Notes under the pieces: generated by a model
The model's input: only the letters and a program-made list of their open reading frames with translations
Told to the model about the DNA's origin: nothing
Databases searched by the model: none
From: Hyphomicrobiaceae bacterium
GTDB taxonomy: Bacteria; Pseudomonadota; Alphaproteobacteria; Rhizobiales; Hyphomicrobiaceae
Assembly: GCA_022844275.1 (NCBI GenBank)
Contig: JALHMB010000003.1
Span: 310,001-374,000, forward strand
Reading direction: 5' to 3'
DNA length: 64,000 nt
Translations under genes and position numbers: made by a program
Part shown: positions 7,888 to 16,801 of the stretch, in pieces
Numbering within the stretch: position 1 is the first letter of the stretch
How the letters are laid out: each line of letters begins with the position of its first letter

Positions 7888-8391
7888 ATGGCCGGCAGAG
7901 GCACACCCATTGGCCCGCGCGCCGGCAAGATCGACGCGCATATCCTCATTATCGAGGCGCCCTACTACGAGGACGTGAGTGCCGCACTGATCGCGGGCGC
8001 GCTCGCGGTACTCGATGCCCACGGCTGCACGTACGAGCGTATTGTCGTGCCGGGTGCACTGGAGATTCCACAGGTGTTGGCCGTCAGCGCCGCCTCGGGG
8101 CGCTTCGACGAGGACGATCCGAAGCCCTTCGACGGCGCCATTGCGCTCGGCTGTGTCATCCGCGGCGAGACCTCGCACTACGACATCGTGTGCAACAACG
8201 CCAATCACTGGCTGATGCGGACCGCGATGGACCTCGCGCTCCCGGTCGGCAATGCTATTCTGACCGTCGACACGCATGCCCAGGCCATGGCGCGCGCCGA
8301 GGGCGGACTCGCCGGCAAGGGCGCCGATGCTGCACGCGCGTGCCTCAAGCTCCTCGAGATCGGCCATGACTTCGCCGGGCGACAACAATGA
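7888..8391 (+). CDS. ribH: 6,7-dimethyl-8-ribityllumazine synthase
   Basis: Condenses the butanone phosphate made by RibB with the pyrimidine intermediate to give lumazine. The 167-residue protein has the family motifs V-P-G-A-L-E-I-P and G-C-V-I-R-G-E-T-S-H-Y-D, which shape the substrate pocket and include the catalytic His. The usual A-P-Y-Y-E-D segment follows the first strand. The start ATG is 5 bases after the ribB stop and the 3' end overlaps nusB by ATGA, so the set is one coupled operon. Such enzymes assemble as pentamers or icosahedral 60-mers; which form occurs here cannot be told. Confidence 0.95.
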   Translation: MAGRGTPIGPRAGKIDAHILIIEAPYYEDVSAALIAGALAVLDAHGCTYERIVVPGALEIPQVLAVSAASGRFDEDDPKPFDGAIALGCVIRGETSHYDIVCNNANHWLMRTAMDLALPVGNAILTVDTHAQAMARAEGGLAGKGADAARACLKLLEIGHDFAGRQQ

Positions 8392-8879
8392 GAGCGCCCG
8401 CCAACGAACCACGTCCGCTCGCGCCCCGCAGTGCCGCGCGGCTCAGTGCCGTCCAGGCCCTCTACCAGATGGACCTCGCCGAGACCGACCTCAACAACGT
8501 CATCGGCCAGTTCAATCTGCATCACTTCGGTGAGAAGGCAGAAGACAAGTCCGTCTCGGCAGCCGACCGCGATTTCTTCGCGGCGATCCTGCGCGGCGTC
8601 GTCCGCCGCCAGCGCGAGATCGACCCAATCGTGGATGCCCAACTCGCCGAAGGCTGGAGGCTCACGCGCGTCGATTCCACCTTGCGCGCGATTCTGCGTG
8701 CCGGCGTCTTCGAGCTGATCGAGCGCACGGATGTTCCGGCCCGCGTCGTCATCAGCGAATACGTGGAAGTCGCCAAGGCCTTCTTCAGCGAGGACGAGCC
8801 GCGCGTGGTCAATGGCGTCCTCGACAAGATCGCGCGTCGGACGCGCGAAGCAGAATTTACGCCACCGGGCGACGACTGA
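8388..8879 (+). CDS. nusB: Transcription antitermination factor NusB
   Basis: Small all-helical RNA-binding protein of 163 residues that, with NusE, binds boxA in rRNA leaders and promotes antitermination. Recognisable are the N-terminal A-R-L-S-A-V-Q-A-L-Y-Q-M-D helix, the L-R-A-I-L-R-A-G-V-F-E-L segment, V-V-I-S-E-Y-V-E-V-A-K-A-F, and V-N-G-V-L-D-K-I-A close to the end. Its ATG overlaps the ribH stop codon. The ribH-nusB pair is a common arrangement in Alphaproteobacteria, which supports the call. Confidence 0.95.
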   Translation: MRAPANEPRPLAPRSAARLSAVQALYQMDLAETDLNNVIGQFNLHHFGEKAEDKSVSAADRDFFAAILRGVVRRQREIDPIVDAQLAEGWRLTRVDSTLRAILRAGVFELIERTDVPARVVISEYVEVAKAFFSEDEPRVVNGVLDKIARRTREAEFTPPGDD

Positions 8880-8903
8880 CGATCGAGTGGCTCAGGGGTG
8901 CGA

Positions 8904-9046
8904 ATGCTGACCCTATACCTCGCACCCGGCGCCAGCTCCATGGCACCCCACATCGCGCTCCATGAGATCGGCGTCCCGTTCGAAGCGCGGCCCATTTCGT
9001 TCGCGCGCAAAGAGAGGCTGCGATCGGCTACGAGCTGCCCGCGTAG
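8904..9046 (+). pseudogene. Glutathione S-transferase remnant (N- and C-terminal ends only)
   Basis: An ATG opens a reading frame of about 36 residues that matches the thioredoxin-fold N-terminus of a bacterial GST: M-L-T-L-Y-L-A-P-G-A-S-S-M-A-P-H, then a G-V-P-F-E-A-R segment. It then dissolves into unrelated sequence. In another frame, codons at 9020-9046 read A-I-G-Y-E-L-P-A-stop, resembling the usual end of such GSTs. I infer a large internal deletion plus frameshift joining both ends; the middle (about 160-170 residues) is missing. No functional protein is expected. The C-terminal assignment is from general memory of the family and is less sure than the N-terminal one. Confidence 0.6.
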
Positions 9047-9120
9047 GCTCAGCCGTTCGCCGACCGATTTGTGCTACAAAGTCATGATTCCTGGAGGATG
9101 AATGGCTGGGCAGACGCGCG

Positions 9121-9250
9121 CTCAACCTCATCCCCTCTCCCCGCTTGCGGGGAGAGGGTTAGGTTGAGGGGCCAAACACTGACGTCAGCGCCTGCTGTCG
9201 CCCCTCACACCGGCCCTCTCCCAATTGAAGGCAATGGGGAGATGGGGAAG
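9121..9250. repeat. Dispersed palindromic intergenic repeat (two-halved, CCCTCTCCCC type)
   Basis: The first half is a near-perfect hairpin: CCCCTCTCCCC, loop GCTTGC, GGGGAGAGGG (9132-9158), with outer arms CTCAACCT and AGGTTGAG extending it to 9121-9168. The second half (about 9209-9250) is a decayed version of the same theme, CCGGCCCTCTCCC facing ATGGGGAGATGGGG. This layout matches a class of short palindromic elements scattered through many proteobacterial genomes. Its right edge lies only 12 bases before the following TPR-protein ATG and appears to supply the GGGGAAG ribosome-binding sequence. Confidence 0.7.
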
Positions 9251-9261
9251 ATAGAGTGCAC

Positions 9262-11085
9262 ATGGCCCGCAACGGTAAGACACATCATCGATCCGGTCGC
9301 GAGTTCCGCAGCGCGCTCGCCATTGCTGCAGCATTCGCGCTCATCCCCGAGCTTGCTCTCGCTCAGACAGGCACGCCCGCACCGCAGCCGGCGGCGGCCT
9401 CGCCCGCCGATGCCGCCCTGCGTGTCCGTCAGGCCGTGGCCGCACTGCGCTCGGATCGGGCAGAGGATGCGATCCGCCTCTACAATGCCGCGCTCGCCAT
9501 CGAGAGCCTCCCGAACGACCAGCGCGCGCTTCTGCACATCGACCGCGGCGTCGCGCGAGCACGGCTCGGCCAGCCTCGTGCCGCACTCGAGGACTTCAAT
9601 CGCGCCATCCAGCTCGTGCCCGAGGGCGCCACGGCTTACAACAACCGCGGCACCGTCCTCTTGGAGATCGGCGCCACGCCCGAAGCCATACGCGACTTCG
9701 ACCGCGCACTCGTGCTCGCGCCGAGCTATGCCGCTGCACTGACCAATCGGGCGGCGGCCCATGTCCGCCTCGGCAATCACCGGGCGGCGCTCGGCGACTA
9801 CTCGCGCGCAATCGGCCTCCTGCAGACCGATGGCGCGGCCTTTGCCGGCCGCGGCCGCGTGCATCTGGCTCAGGGGCGCCCTCACGCAGCGCTGCGTGAT
9901 CTCGGACGCGCGCTTGCCGTCGCACCACGCTTCGCGCCAGCACTGCGCGCACGCGCCGAAGCCTATCTCGCGCTCGAACGCTACAAGGACGCGACGGACG
10001 ATCTCGGGCGCGTGCTGGAGATCGATCGCGACAACATCGAAGTGATGTTGCTGCGCGGCTATGCCGCCATTGCCGCGCGCGACATTCCGGCGGCGCTCCG
10101 CGACTTCCAGCACGCCGTCGCGATCGATCCGAAGTCGAATGGCGCCATCGAGGCACAGGGTTTCGCGCAGGCCAAGGCCGCGCGCTACGAAGAAGCCCTC
10201 AACGACCTCTCGCGCGCGATCGAGATCGATCCGCGCTCGGCTCAGGCCTACGCCTATCGGGCGTGGGTCTACCGGCTCATGGGACGTCCGGAGCTTGGGC
10301 AGACGGACATTGAACGCGCCATGGGCCTCGAGCCGGAACGGCCCGAGGTGATCTGGGCGCGCGGAGAGCTGCTCGAAGCCACGGGGCGGACCGACGAGGC
10401 GATCGTGGAGCTGCGCCGGGCGCTGGAGCTGAAGCCCATGCTGCGCGAGGCAGCTGCCGCCCTCGAACGCAATGGCGCAGCCCAGATCGCGGCAAGTCAC
10501 GAGCTTGAAGAGCAGAGCCTCGGCGAGTGGCGCCTGCAGGTGCGAGGCAATCAGCATTTCGCGACCAACGCGCGCTTTCCGCGGCTCACTGTCCCACTCG
10601 AGCTCATGGGCGATGGTCTGCCGCGGCTGACCGACTGGTCGATGCGCCCCGAGGCGTTGCAGCACATCGGCATTCTGCGCTTCACGGCTGGCACGGTGGA
10701 CGGCAAAGGCGGTCCCGAGGAGGTCGAGCACGCCGCCGTCATCGATACGCGCGCGCGTCGCGTCATCACCATCGAGCAGGTGCGTCAGGGCACGCGCGCA
10801 GCGGAGTGGACCTGGTCCGAGACCAAGCTCACGGTCGCCGGTCTCGAGGGCGGCAGCGAGGAATATCTGCTCGCAGCACCCGTCGACCGCGAGGTCGCCC
10901 AGCAACCCCGCCGGCTCGACTCGGGGCCACGCTATAGCGGCGGTGGCGGTGCGCCGAGTTGGGCGCCCTGGGCGCAAGGCAACTTCGGTGAGTACAACGC
11001 CGATCGTCGCCGCAGCAGCGGCCCAGGCGGGGGCTACAAGGGCGGCAAGCCCAAGACGCTCTTCGACCTGCTCTTCAAGAACTGA
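9262..11085 (+). CDS. Secreted tetratricopeptide repeat (TPR) protein
   Basis: Protein of 607 residues with a signal peptide ending near L-A-L-A-Q, a Pro/Ala linker, then about ten consecutive TPR units (about residues 45-410) with the A-L-x-D-F-x-R-A-I-x-L-x-P pattern. TPR arrays scaffold protein contacts. The C-terminal 190 residues are not TPR; they contain a predicted beta-rich stretch and a Gly/Arg-rich tail ending in L-F-D-L-L-F-K-N. Likely periplasmic. A GTG at 9256 is an alternative start two codons earlier and is better spaced from GGAAG. No partner can be deduced from the neighbours. Confidence 0.82.
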   Translation: MARNGKTHHRSGREFRSALAIAAAFALIPELALAQTGTPAPQPAAASPADAALRVRQAVAALRSDRAEDAIRLYNAALAIESLPNDQRALLHIDRGVARARLGQPRAALEDFNRAIQLVPEGATAYNNRGTVLLEIGATPEAIRDFDRALVLAPSYAAALTNRAAAHVRLGNHRAALGDYSRAIGLLQTDGAAFAGRGRVHLAQGRPHAALRDLGRALAVAPRFAPALRARAEAYLALERYKDATDDLGRVLEIDRDNIEVMLLRGYAAIAARDIPAALRDFQHAVAIDPKSNGAIEAQGFAQAKAARYEEALNDLSRAIEIDPRSAQAYAYRAWVYRLMGRPELGQTDIERAMGLEPERPEVIWARGELLEATGRTDEAIVELRRALELKPMLREAAAALERNGAAQIAASHELEEQSLGEWRLQVRGNQHFATNARFPRLTVPLELMGDGLPRLTDWSMRPEALQHIGILRFTAGTVDGKGGPEEVEHAAVIDTRARRVITIEQVRQGTRAAEWTWSETKLTVAGLEGGSEEYLLAAPVDREVAQQPRRLDSGPRYSGGGGAPSWAPWAQGNFGEYNADRRRSSGPGGGYKGGKPKTLFDLLFKN

Positions 11086-11144
11086 CGTGACGTCACGCGC
11101 GTTATCTTGGCTCTGACGCTCCACTCACAGAGGCAACGTAGCTG

Positions 11145-12590
11145 ATGACGGCTGCAGTGATCATGTGGTTCCGCAACGATCTGCGCCTTGCGGACAACCC
11201 GGCACTTCATGCGGCAGCGGCTTCAGGTCTGCCGGTCATTCCGCTCTTCATTCTCGATGATGATGCGGCCGGCCGCTGGCGGGCGGGTGGTGCGAGCCGC
11301 TGGTGGCTCCACGGCAGTCTCGCGGCCTTGACCAAGAGTCTTACAGATGTCGGCTCACGCCTCATTCTCGCGCGTGGTTCGACGCGGAAAATCCTGCCAC
11401 GCATTGCGTCTGATGTCGGCGCCGAGGCGATCTACTGTTCGCGTGCCTATGAACCATGGGCCAGTGCGCTCGAGACTGTTCTAAAGGGCGATCTCGATCA
11501 ATCCGGCATTGCACTGAAGCGCCACCGCGGTGCGCTGCTTTTCGAGCCAGAGACGCTGCGCACGGGCCAGGGCAAGCCATTCCAGGTTTACACGCCGTTC
11601 TCGCGTGCAGCCTTTGCCGCCGAGGATCCGGGAAAGCTGCTCCCGGCACCGCGGAACATGCAGGCTCCCTCGCGCTGGCCATCTTCTGAGAAGCTCGCAG
11701 ATTGGGAACTCACTCCGACGAAGCCCGATTGGGCGGCAGGTTTCAGAGATGTCTGGACGCCGGGCGAGGATGCAGCGCGCAACCGCCTCAATAATTTTCT
11801 CAGGTCTGGCGTCGCTGAATATCACGAGCGGCGCAATCGCCCCGATCTCGCCGGCACGTCACGGCTTTCGCCGCATCTTCATTACGGGGAGATCAGCCCG
11901 CGGCAGTGTTGGCAGCGTGTGCGTGCCATTGTCGAAGCTCATCCCGAGCGCGGAAAAGGAGTCGAGGTCTTCCTCAAAGAGCTGCTATGGCGCGAGTTTT
12001 CGCATCATCAGCTCGTGCAGCATCCGAAGATGCCGGACGCGCCCGTGCGCGAGCCCTTCGCCGATTTTCCCTGGAAGAACGATGCCAAGGCACTTCGCAG
12101 CTGGCAGCGTGGCCGTACGGGCTATCCGATCGTCGATGCGGGGATGCGGGAGCTGTGGGCCACCGGATGGATGCACAATCGCGTGCGCATGATCGCGGGA
12201 TCATTCCTCGTGAAGCATCTCCTCCAGCCCTGGCAGAAAGGCGAAGCCTGGTTCTGGGACACGCTCGTCGATGCCGATCTCGCGAATAACGCATCGAGCT
12301 GGCAATGGGTGACGGGCTCGGGCGTGGATGCAGCGCCCTACTTCCGCATATTCAATCCGCAGAAGCAGGGTGAGACCTTCGATCCCGATGGCGCATATGT
12401 GCGCAAGTGGTGCCCTGAGCTCGCGAAGCTGCCGGCGCCGCAGATCCACGCACCTTGGGAAGCGCCGGAAGAAGTGCTCGCTGCGGCGGGCGTGGAGCTC
12501 GGTCGCACCTACCCGCACCCGATCGTTGATCACAAGGAGGCGCGGACACGCGCGCTCGCAGCCTTCGAAAGCTTGAAGCAGGCCGAGTGA
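11145..12590 (+). CDS. phrB: Deoxyribodipyrimidine photolyase (class I CPD photolyase)
   Basis: Light-driven flavoenzyme of 481 residues that splits UV-induced cyclobutane pyrimidine dimers. The N-terminal alpha/beta antenna domain starts with W-F-R-N-D-L-R-L-A-D-N-P-A-L. The C-terminal FAD domain holds L-L-W-R-E-F-S-H-H, then G-Y-P-I-V-D-A-G-M-R-E-L and W-M-H-N-R-V-R-M, and the D-A-D-L-A-N-N-A-S-S-W-Q-W signature. F-N-P-Q-K-Q-G-E-T-F-D-P-D-G-A-Y follows. All are typical of class I photolyases; the asparagine at the flavin N5 position favours photolyase over cryptochrome. The gene stands alone and converges with the ABC transporter operon. Confidence 0.95.
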   Translation: MTAAVIMWFRNDLRLADNPALHAAAASGLPVIPLFILDDDAAGRWRAGGASRWWLHGSLAALTKSLTDVGSRLILARGSTRKILPRIASDVGAEAIYCSRAYEPWASALETVLKGDLDQSGIALKRHRGALLFEPETLRTGQGKPFQVYTPFSRAAFAAEDPGKLLPAPRNMQAPSRWPSSEKLADWELTPTKPDWAAGFRDVWTPGEDAARNRLNNFLRSGVAEYHERRNRPDLAGTSRLSPHLHYGEISPRQCWQRVRAIVEAHPERGKGVEVFLKELLWREFSHHQLVQHPKMPDAPVREPFADFPWKNDAKALRSWQRGRTGYPIVDAGMRELWATGWMHNRVRMIAGSFLVKHLLQPWQKGEAWFWDTLVDADLANNASSWQWVTGSGVDAAPYFRIFNPQKQGETFDPDGAYVRKWCPELAKLPAPQIHAPWEAPEEVLAAAGVELGRTYPHPIVDHKEARTRALAAFESLKQAE

Positions 12591-12602
12591 TGTCCCCGCA
12601 GT

Positions 12603-13632
12603 CTACCTGAAGTGGCAGGAAACCTTCTGTCCGCCGCCGACGTCGCGAAGAACGGGGCTCTCGATCTTGCAGCGATCCTGCGCAATCGGGCAGCGCGTAT
12701 GGAAATGGCAGCCCGAAGGCGGCTTCATCGGGCTCGGCACATCGCCTTCCAGCACGACCTTCTTGCGCTTGATCGAGGGATCCGGCACCGGCACGGCCGA
12801 GAGCAGCGCTTCGGTATAGGGATGGCGCGGCGCCGTGAAGAGTGTGCGCTTGTCGGCATACTCGACGATCCGGCCGAGATACATGACCGCAATATGGTGC
12901 GAAATGTGCTCGACGACAGCGAGGTTGTGCGAAATGAAGAGATAGCCGAGCCCGCGCTCCTGCTGCAGGTCCATGAGCAGATTGATGACCTGCGCCTGGA
13001 TGGACACGTCGAGCGCCGAGACGGGCTCATCGCCGATGATGAGCTTCGGGTTGAGGGCGAGCGCGCGCGCAATGCCGATACGCTGGCGCTGGCCGCCCGA
13101 GAACTGATGCGGAAAGGCGTCCATCTGCGCCTGGCGGAGGCCGACGCGTGCGAACAGCTCCGCCACGCGCTCGCGTCGCTCCGCGGCGTTGCCGATGCCA
13201 TGCACCTTCAAGGGTTCGCCGACGATGTCACCGGCGCTCATGCGCGGATCGAGCGACGAGAACGGGTCCTGGAAGATGATCTGCATCTCGCGGCGGTACG
13301 GGCGTAGCTCCTGCTTCGAGAGGCCGGTGATCTCATCGCCTTCGATCTTGATGCTGCCGGAGGTCGGCTCAACGAGCCTTAGGATGGCGCGACCGACCGT
13401 CGACTTGCCGCAACCGGACTCGCCGACGAGGCCTAATGTCTCGCCTTCGCGGATCGTGAAGGACACGCCATCGACGGCATAAACGTGCCCGACCGTGGTC
13501 TGCAGCAACCCCTTCTTGACGGGGAAGTGCTTCTTCAGGTCCCGCACCTCGAGCGCGGGCGCCCGATTGGGACGCGGCCCGCTATCGCTGGCGCCGTTCG
13601 CCGTTCCCGGCGTCACGCCGCTCTCCGCTCCG

Positions 13633-13640
<8 letters not shown>
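12603..13640 (-). CDS. Peptide-type ABC transporter ATPase (DppF/OppF-like), transporter 1
   Basis: Cytoplasmic ATP-binding subunit of 345 residues. The Walker [10 protein letters not shown] is at residues 73-81; F-S-G-G-Q-R-Q-R and [12 protein letters not shown] follow as signature and Walker B. The C-terminus has the oligopeptide-transporter extension with C-x-F/H-x-x-R-C-P spacing (H-F-H-T-R-C-P). The [10 protein letters not shown]-terminus is typical of the F-type partner. The ATG at 13640 overlaps the stop of the preceding ATPase gene (ATGCATGA), so the two are coupled. Last gene of the five-gene operon. Confidence 0.93.
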
Positions 13641-14694
<1,054 letters not shown>

Positions 14695-14788
14695 TGGGCT
14701 CCCTGTCTTCATCGTCGCGCGTCGCGTCCCCGGCTCGCTCCCCGTCCAGTCATTCATGACGTCACGGTCCGTGGCCTCAGGTTGTGCA

Positions 14789-15682
14789 TCAGCTCCGCTC
14801 GCGAGGATCGAGGATGTCGCGCACGGCATCGCCGAGCAGGTTCGTGCCGAACACCGCGAGCGAGATCGCGATGCCGGGGAAGATGACGAGCCATGGCGCG
14901 GTCCTCACGTATTCGGCCGCGGATTCCGACAACATCCGTCCCCAGGAGGGGTGCGGCTCCGGAATGCCGAGACCGAGGAAGGAGAGCGACGCTTCTGTCA
15001 GGATGGCGGCGCCGAGCTGCGCCGTCGCCAGCACGATGAGCGGCGCCACCGTGTTCGGCAGCACGTGGCGGACAGCGATCTTCCACTCGCTCATGCCGAC
15101 GGCGCGGGCCGCCTCGACATAAGGCATCTCCCTCAGCGCGAGCGTGTTCGATCGTATGACGCGCGCCACATTCGGAATGATCGGGATCGAGATCGCGACA
15201 ATCGTGTTCGTAAGCGAAGGCCCGAGCGAGGCCGCCATGAGCAGCGCCATGACGAGCAGCGGCAGGGCCTGCATGATGTCGATGACGCGCTGCGTCAGCA
15301 GATCGATCCAACCGCCGTAGTAACCGGACATGAGCCCAATCGCGACGCCGAAGAAGCAGCCGAGGACAGTCGCCCCGATGCCGACCGCGAGCGAGATCCG
15401 CGCGCCATAGACAATGCGGCTCCACATGTCGCGGCCCATGAAGTCGGCGCCGAGCAAATGATCTGAGCTCGGCCGCGCGAGCGAGGCACGCGAATTCGTC
15501 GTCGTCGGATCATAGGCCGTGAGATAGCCCGCGAAGAGGGCCGTGAACACAAACAGGAGCACGAGGAAGGCGCCCGCTGCGCCGAGCGGATAGCGTCGCG
15601 CAAGGTGCAGGCTCGTTCCCCAGAACCCGCTGACGCCGGCACCCGCTCGGGCCAATTCCGCCTTGTGATCTATGGTTGCCAT
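14789..15682 (-). CDS. Peptide-type ABC transporter permease (DppC-like), transporter 1
   Basis: Inner-membrane subunit of 297 residues with an N-terminal anchor helix, a periplasmic segment ([20 protein letters not shown]), and five further helices. The EAA coupling loop is visible as [11 protein letters not shown] followed by I-A-V-R-H-V-L-P-N, the contact to the ATPases. The stretch [16 protein letters not shown] is diagnostic for the C-type permease of the Dpp/Opp family. It starts 8 bases after the stop of the B-type permease. Confidence 0.93.
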   Translation of the reverse strand: MATIDHKAELARAGAGVSGFWGTSLHLARRYPLGAAGAFLVLLFVFTALFAGYLTAYDPTTTNSRASLARPSSDHLLGADFMGRDMWSRIVYGARISLAVGIGATVLGCFFGVAIGLMSGYYGGWIDLLTQRVIDIMQALPLLVMALLMAASLGPSLTNTIVAISIPIIPNVARVIRSNTLALREMPYVEAARAVGMSEWKIAVRHVLPNTVAPLIVLATAQLGAAILTEASLSFLGLGIPEPHPSWGRMLSESAAEYVRTAPWLVIFPGIAISLAVFGTNLLGDAVRDILDPRERS

Positions 15683-15690
15683 GGCTTCCC

Positions 15691-16638
15691 TCAGCCTTCG
15701 TACTTGATGCGCGGATCGAGAACGACGTACGCCATGTCGACGATAAAGTTCACGACGACAGTGATGACCGCGATCAGCATCACGAGGTTTTGGACGATCG
15801 GATAGTCACGCCAGCGGATCGCCTCGACCAGAAAACGCGCGACGCCCGGAATGTTGAAGACCGTCTCGGTAACCACCAAGCCGCCGATCAGGAAGGCTGC
15901 CTCGATGCCGATGATGGTGACGACGGGCAGCACCGCATTGCGCAGCGCGTGATCGTAGTTGACCGCCTGCCTCGTCGCACCCTTCGCGCGTGCCGTGCGG
16001 ATGTAGTCCTGACGGAGCACCTCGAGCATGGAGGAGCGCGTGAGGCGCATGATCAAGGCCGATGCCCTGAACCCCACCGCAGCCGCCGGAATGCTGAGCA
16101 GCCACAGCTCCTGCCAGAAGCCGCGTTGTGCATCGGAGTAGATGGGGATCCAGCCCGTGTACTGGACGAAGGCCATGAGGATGAGTAGCCCGAGCCAGAA
16201 CGAGGGTAGCGACAGGCCCGAGAGACTCACCACACGCAGGAAGTAGTCGAGGCTCGTATTCTGGCGGACGGCGCTGATGACGCCGAGTGGCACACCAAAC
16301 AGCACGGAGAAGAAGAGAGCGAGCGCGGCGAGCTTGGCCGTCACCGGGATGCGCGGAAGGATCTCGTCGAGTGCCGGCTTCTCCGAGACGTAGGAGTAGC
16401 CGAGATCACCCTTAAGCATACTCGTGATCCACGTCATGTACTGCTGCACGATCGGCTTATCGAGACCGAGCTCGGCCTCGAGCCGCTTCTTGTCCTCGGG
16501 GTTCACCATCCCCGCCGAGTCGAAGAGAATGTCGACGATGTTCCCCGGAACGACACGGAGCATGACGAAGATCAGCACCGACATCCCGAACAGAGTCAGG
16601 ATCATCAGCAGAAATCGCCGGATCATATAGGCACCCAC
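15691..16638 (-). CDS. Peptide-type ABC transporter permease (DppB-like), transporter 1
   Basis: Inner-membrane subunit of 315 residues. The N-terminal R-R-F-L-L-M-I-L-T-L-F-G-M helix, the G-D-L-G-Y-S-Y region and the coupling loop Y-I-R-T-A-R-A-K-G are typical of B-type permeases. Start choice: the GTG at 16638 is preceded by a full AAGGAGG with 5-base spacing, whereas the ATG at 16626 lies 17 bases from it; I therefore take the GTG, which adds only four residues. A 163-base gap carrying two hairpins separates it from the substrate-binding protein gene upstream. Confidence 0.92.
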   Translation of the reverse strand: MGAYMIRRFLLMILTLFGMSVLIFVMLRVVPGNIVDILFDSAGMVNPEDKKRLEAELGLDKPIVQQYMTWITSMLKGDLGYSYVSEKPALDEILPRIPVTAKLAALALFFSVLFGVPLGVISAVRQNTSLDYFLRVVSLSGLSLPSFWLGLLILMAFVQYTGWIPIYSDAQRGFWQELWLLSIPAAAVGFRASALIMRLTRSSMLEVLRQDYIRTARAKGATRQAVNYDHALRNAVLPVVTIIGIEAAFLIGGLVVTETVFNIPGVARFLVEAIRWRDYPIVQNLVMLIAVITVVVNFIVDMAYVVLDPRIKYEG

Positions 16639-16718
16639 GGGAGCCTCCTTCAGATCGTCAGAAACATCGGTTGAAGTGCTCGTCGGATGCGGCAACCATC
16701 GCTGCCGCCTCCGCCAGA

Positions 16719-16775
16719 GGTTCTGTCACGACAGAACCGGGTAACCTCGAGCGCGACAGGGAGCTGAGTTCCCTG
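16719..16775 (-). other. Two tandem intercistronic hairpins between binding protein and permease genes
   Basis: Hairpin one is GGTTCTGT, loop CACG, ACAGAACC (16719-16738), a perfect 8-base stem. Hairpin two is CAGGGA, loop GCTGAGT, TCCCTG (16757-16775), extendable by a G-U/C-G pair. Both lie after the substrate-binding protein stop and before the permease start; no T-run follows. Such structures commonly protect the 3' end of binding-protein mRNA so that the binding protein is made in excess over the membrane parts. Confidence 0.55.
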
Positions 16776-16801
16776 CCGCACCCGTCCTCAGGCAACTGGC
16801 C

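Noticed and set aside
9205-11124. A 639-residue open frame on the minus strand opposite the TPR gene
   Set aside because: It has no recognisable domain and arises from the codon bias of the TPR gene in GC-rich DNA; the + strand frame has a signal peptide and clear TPR units.
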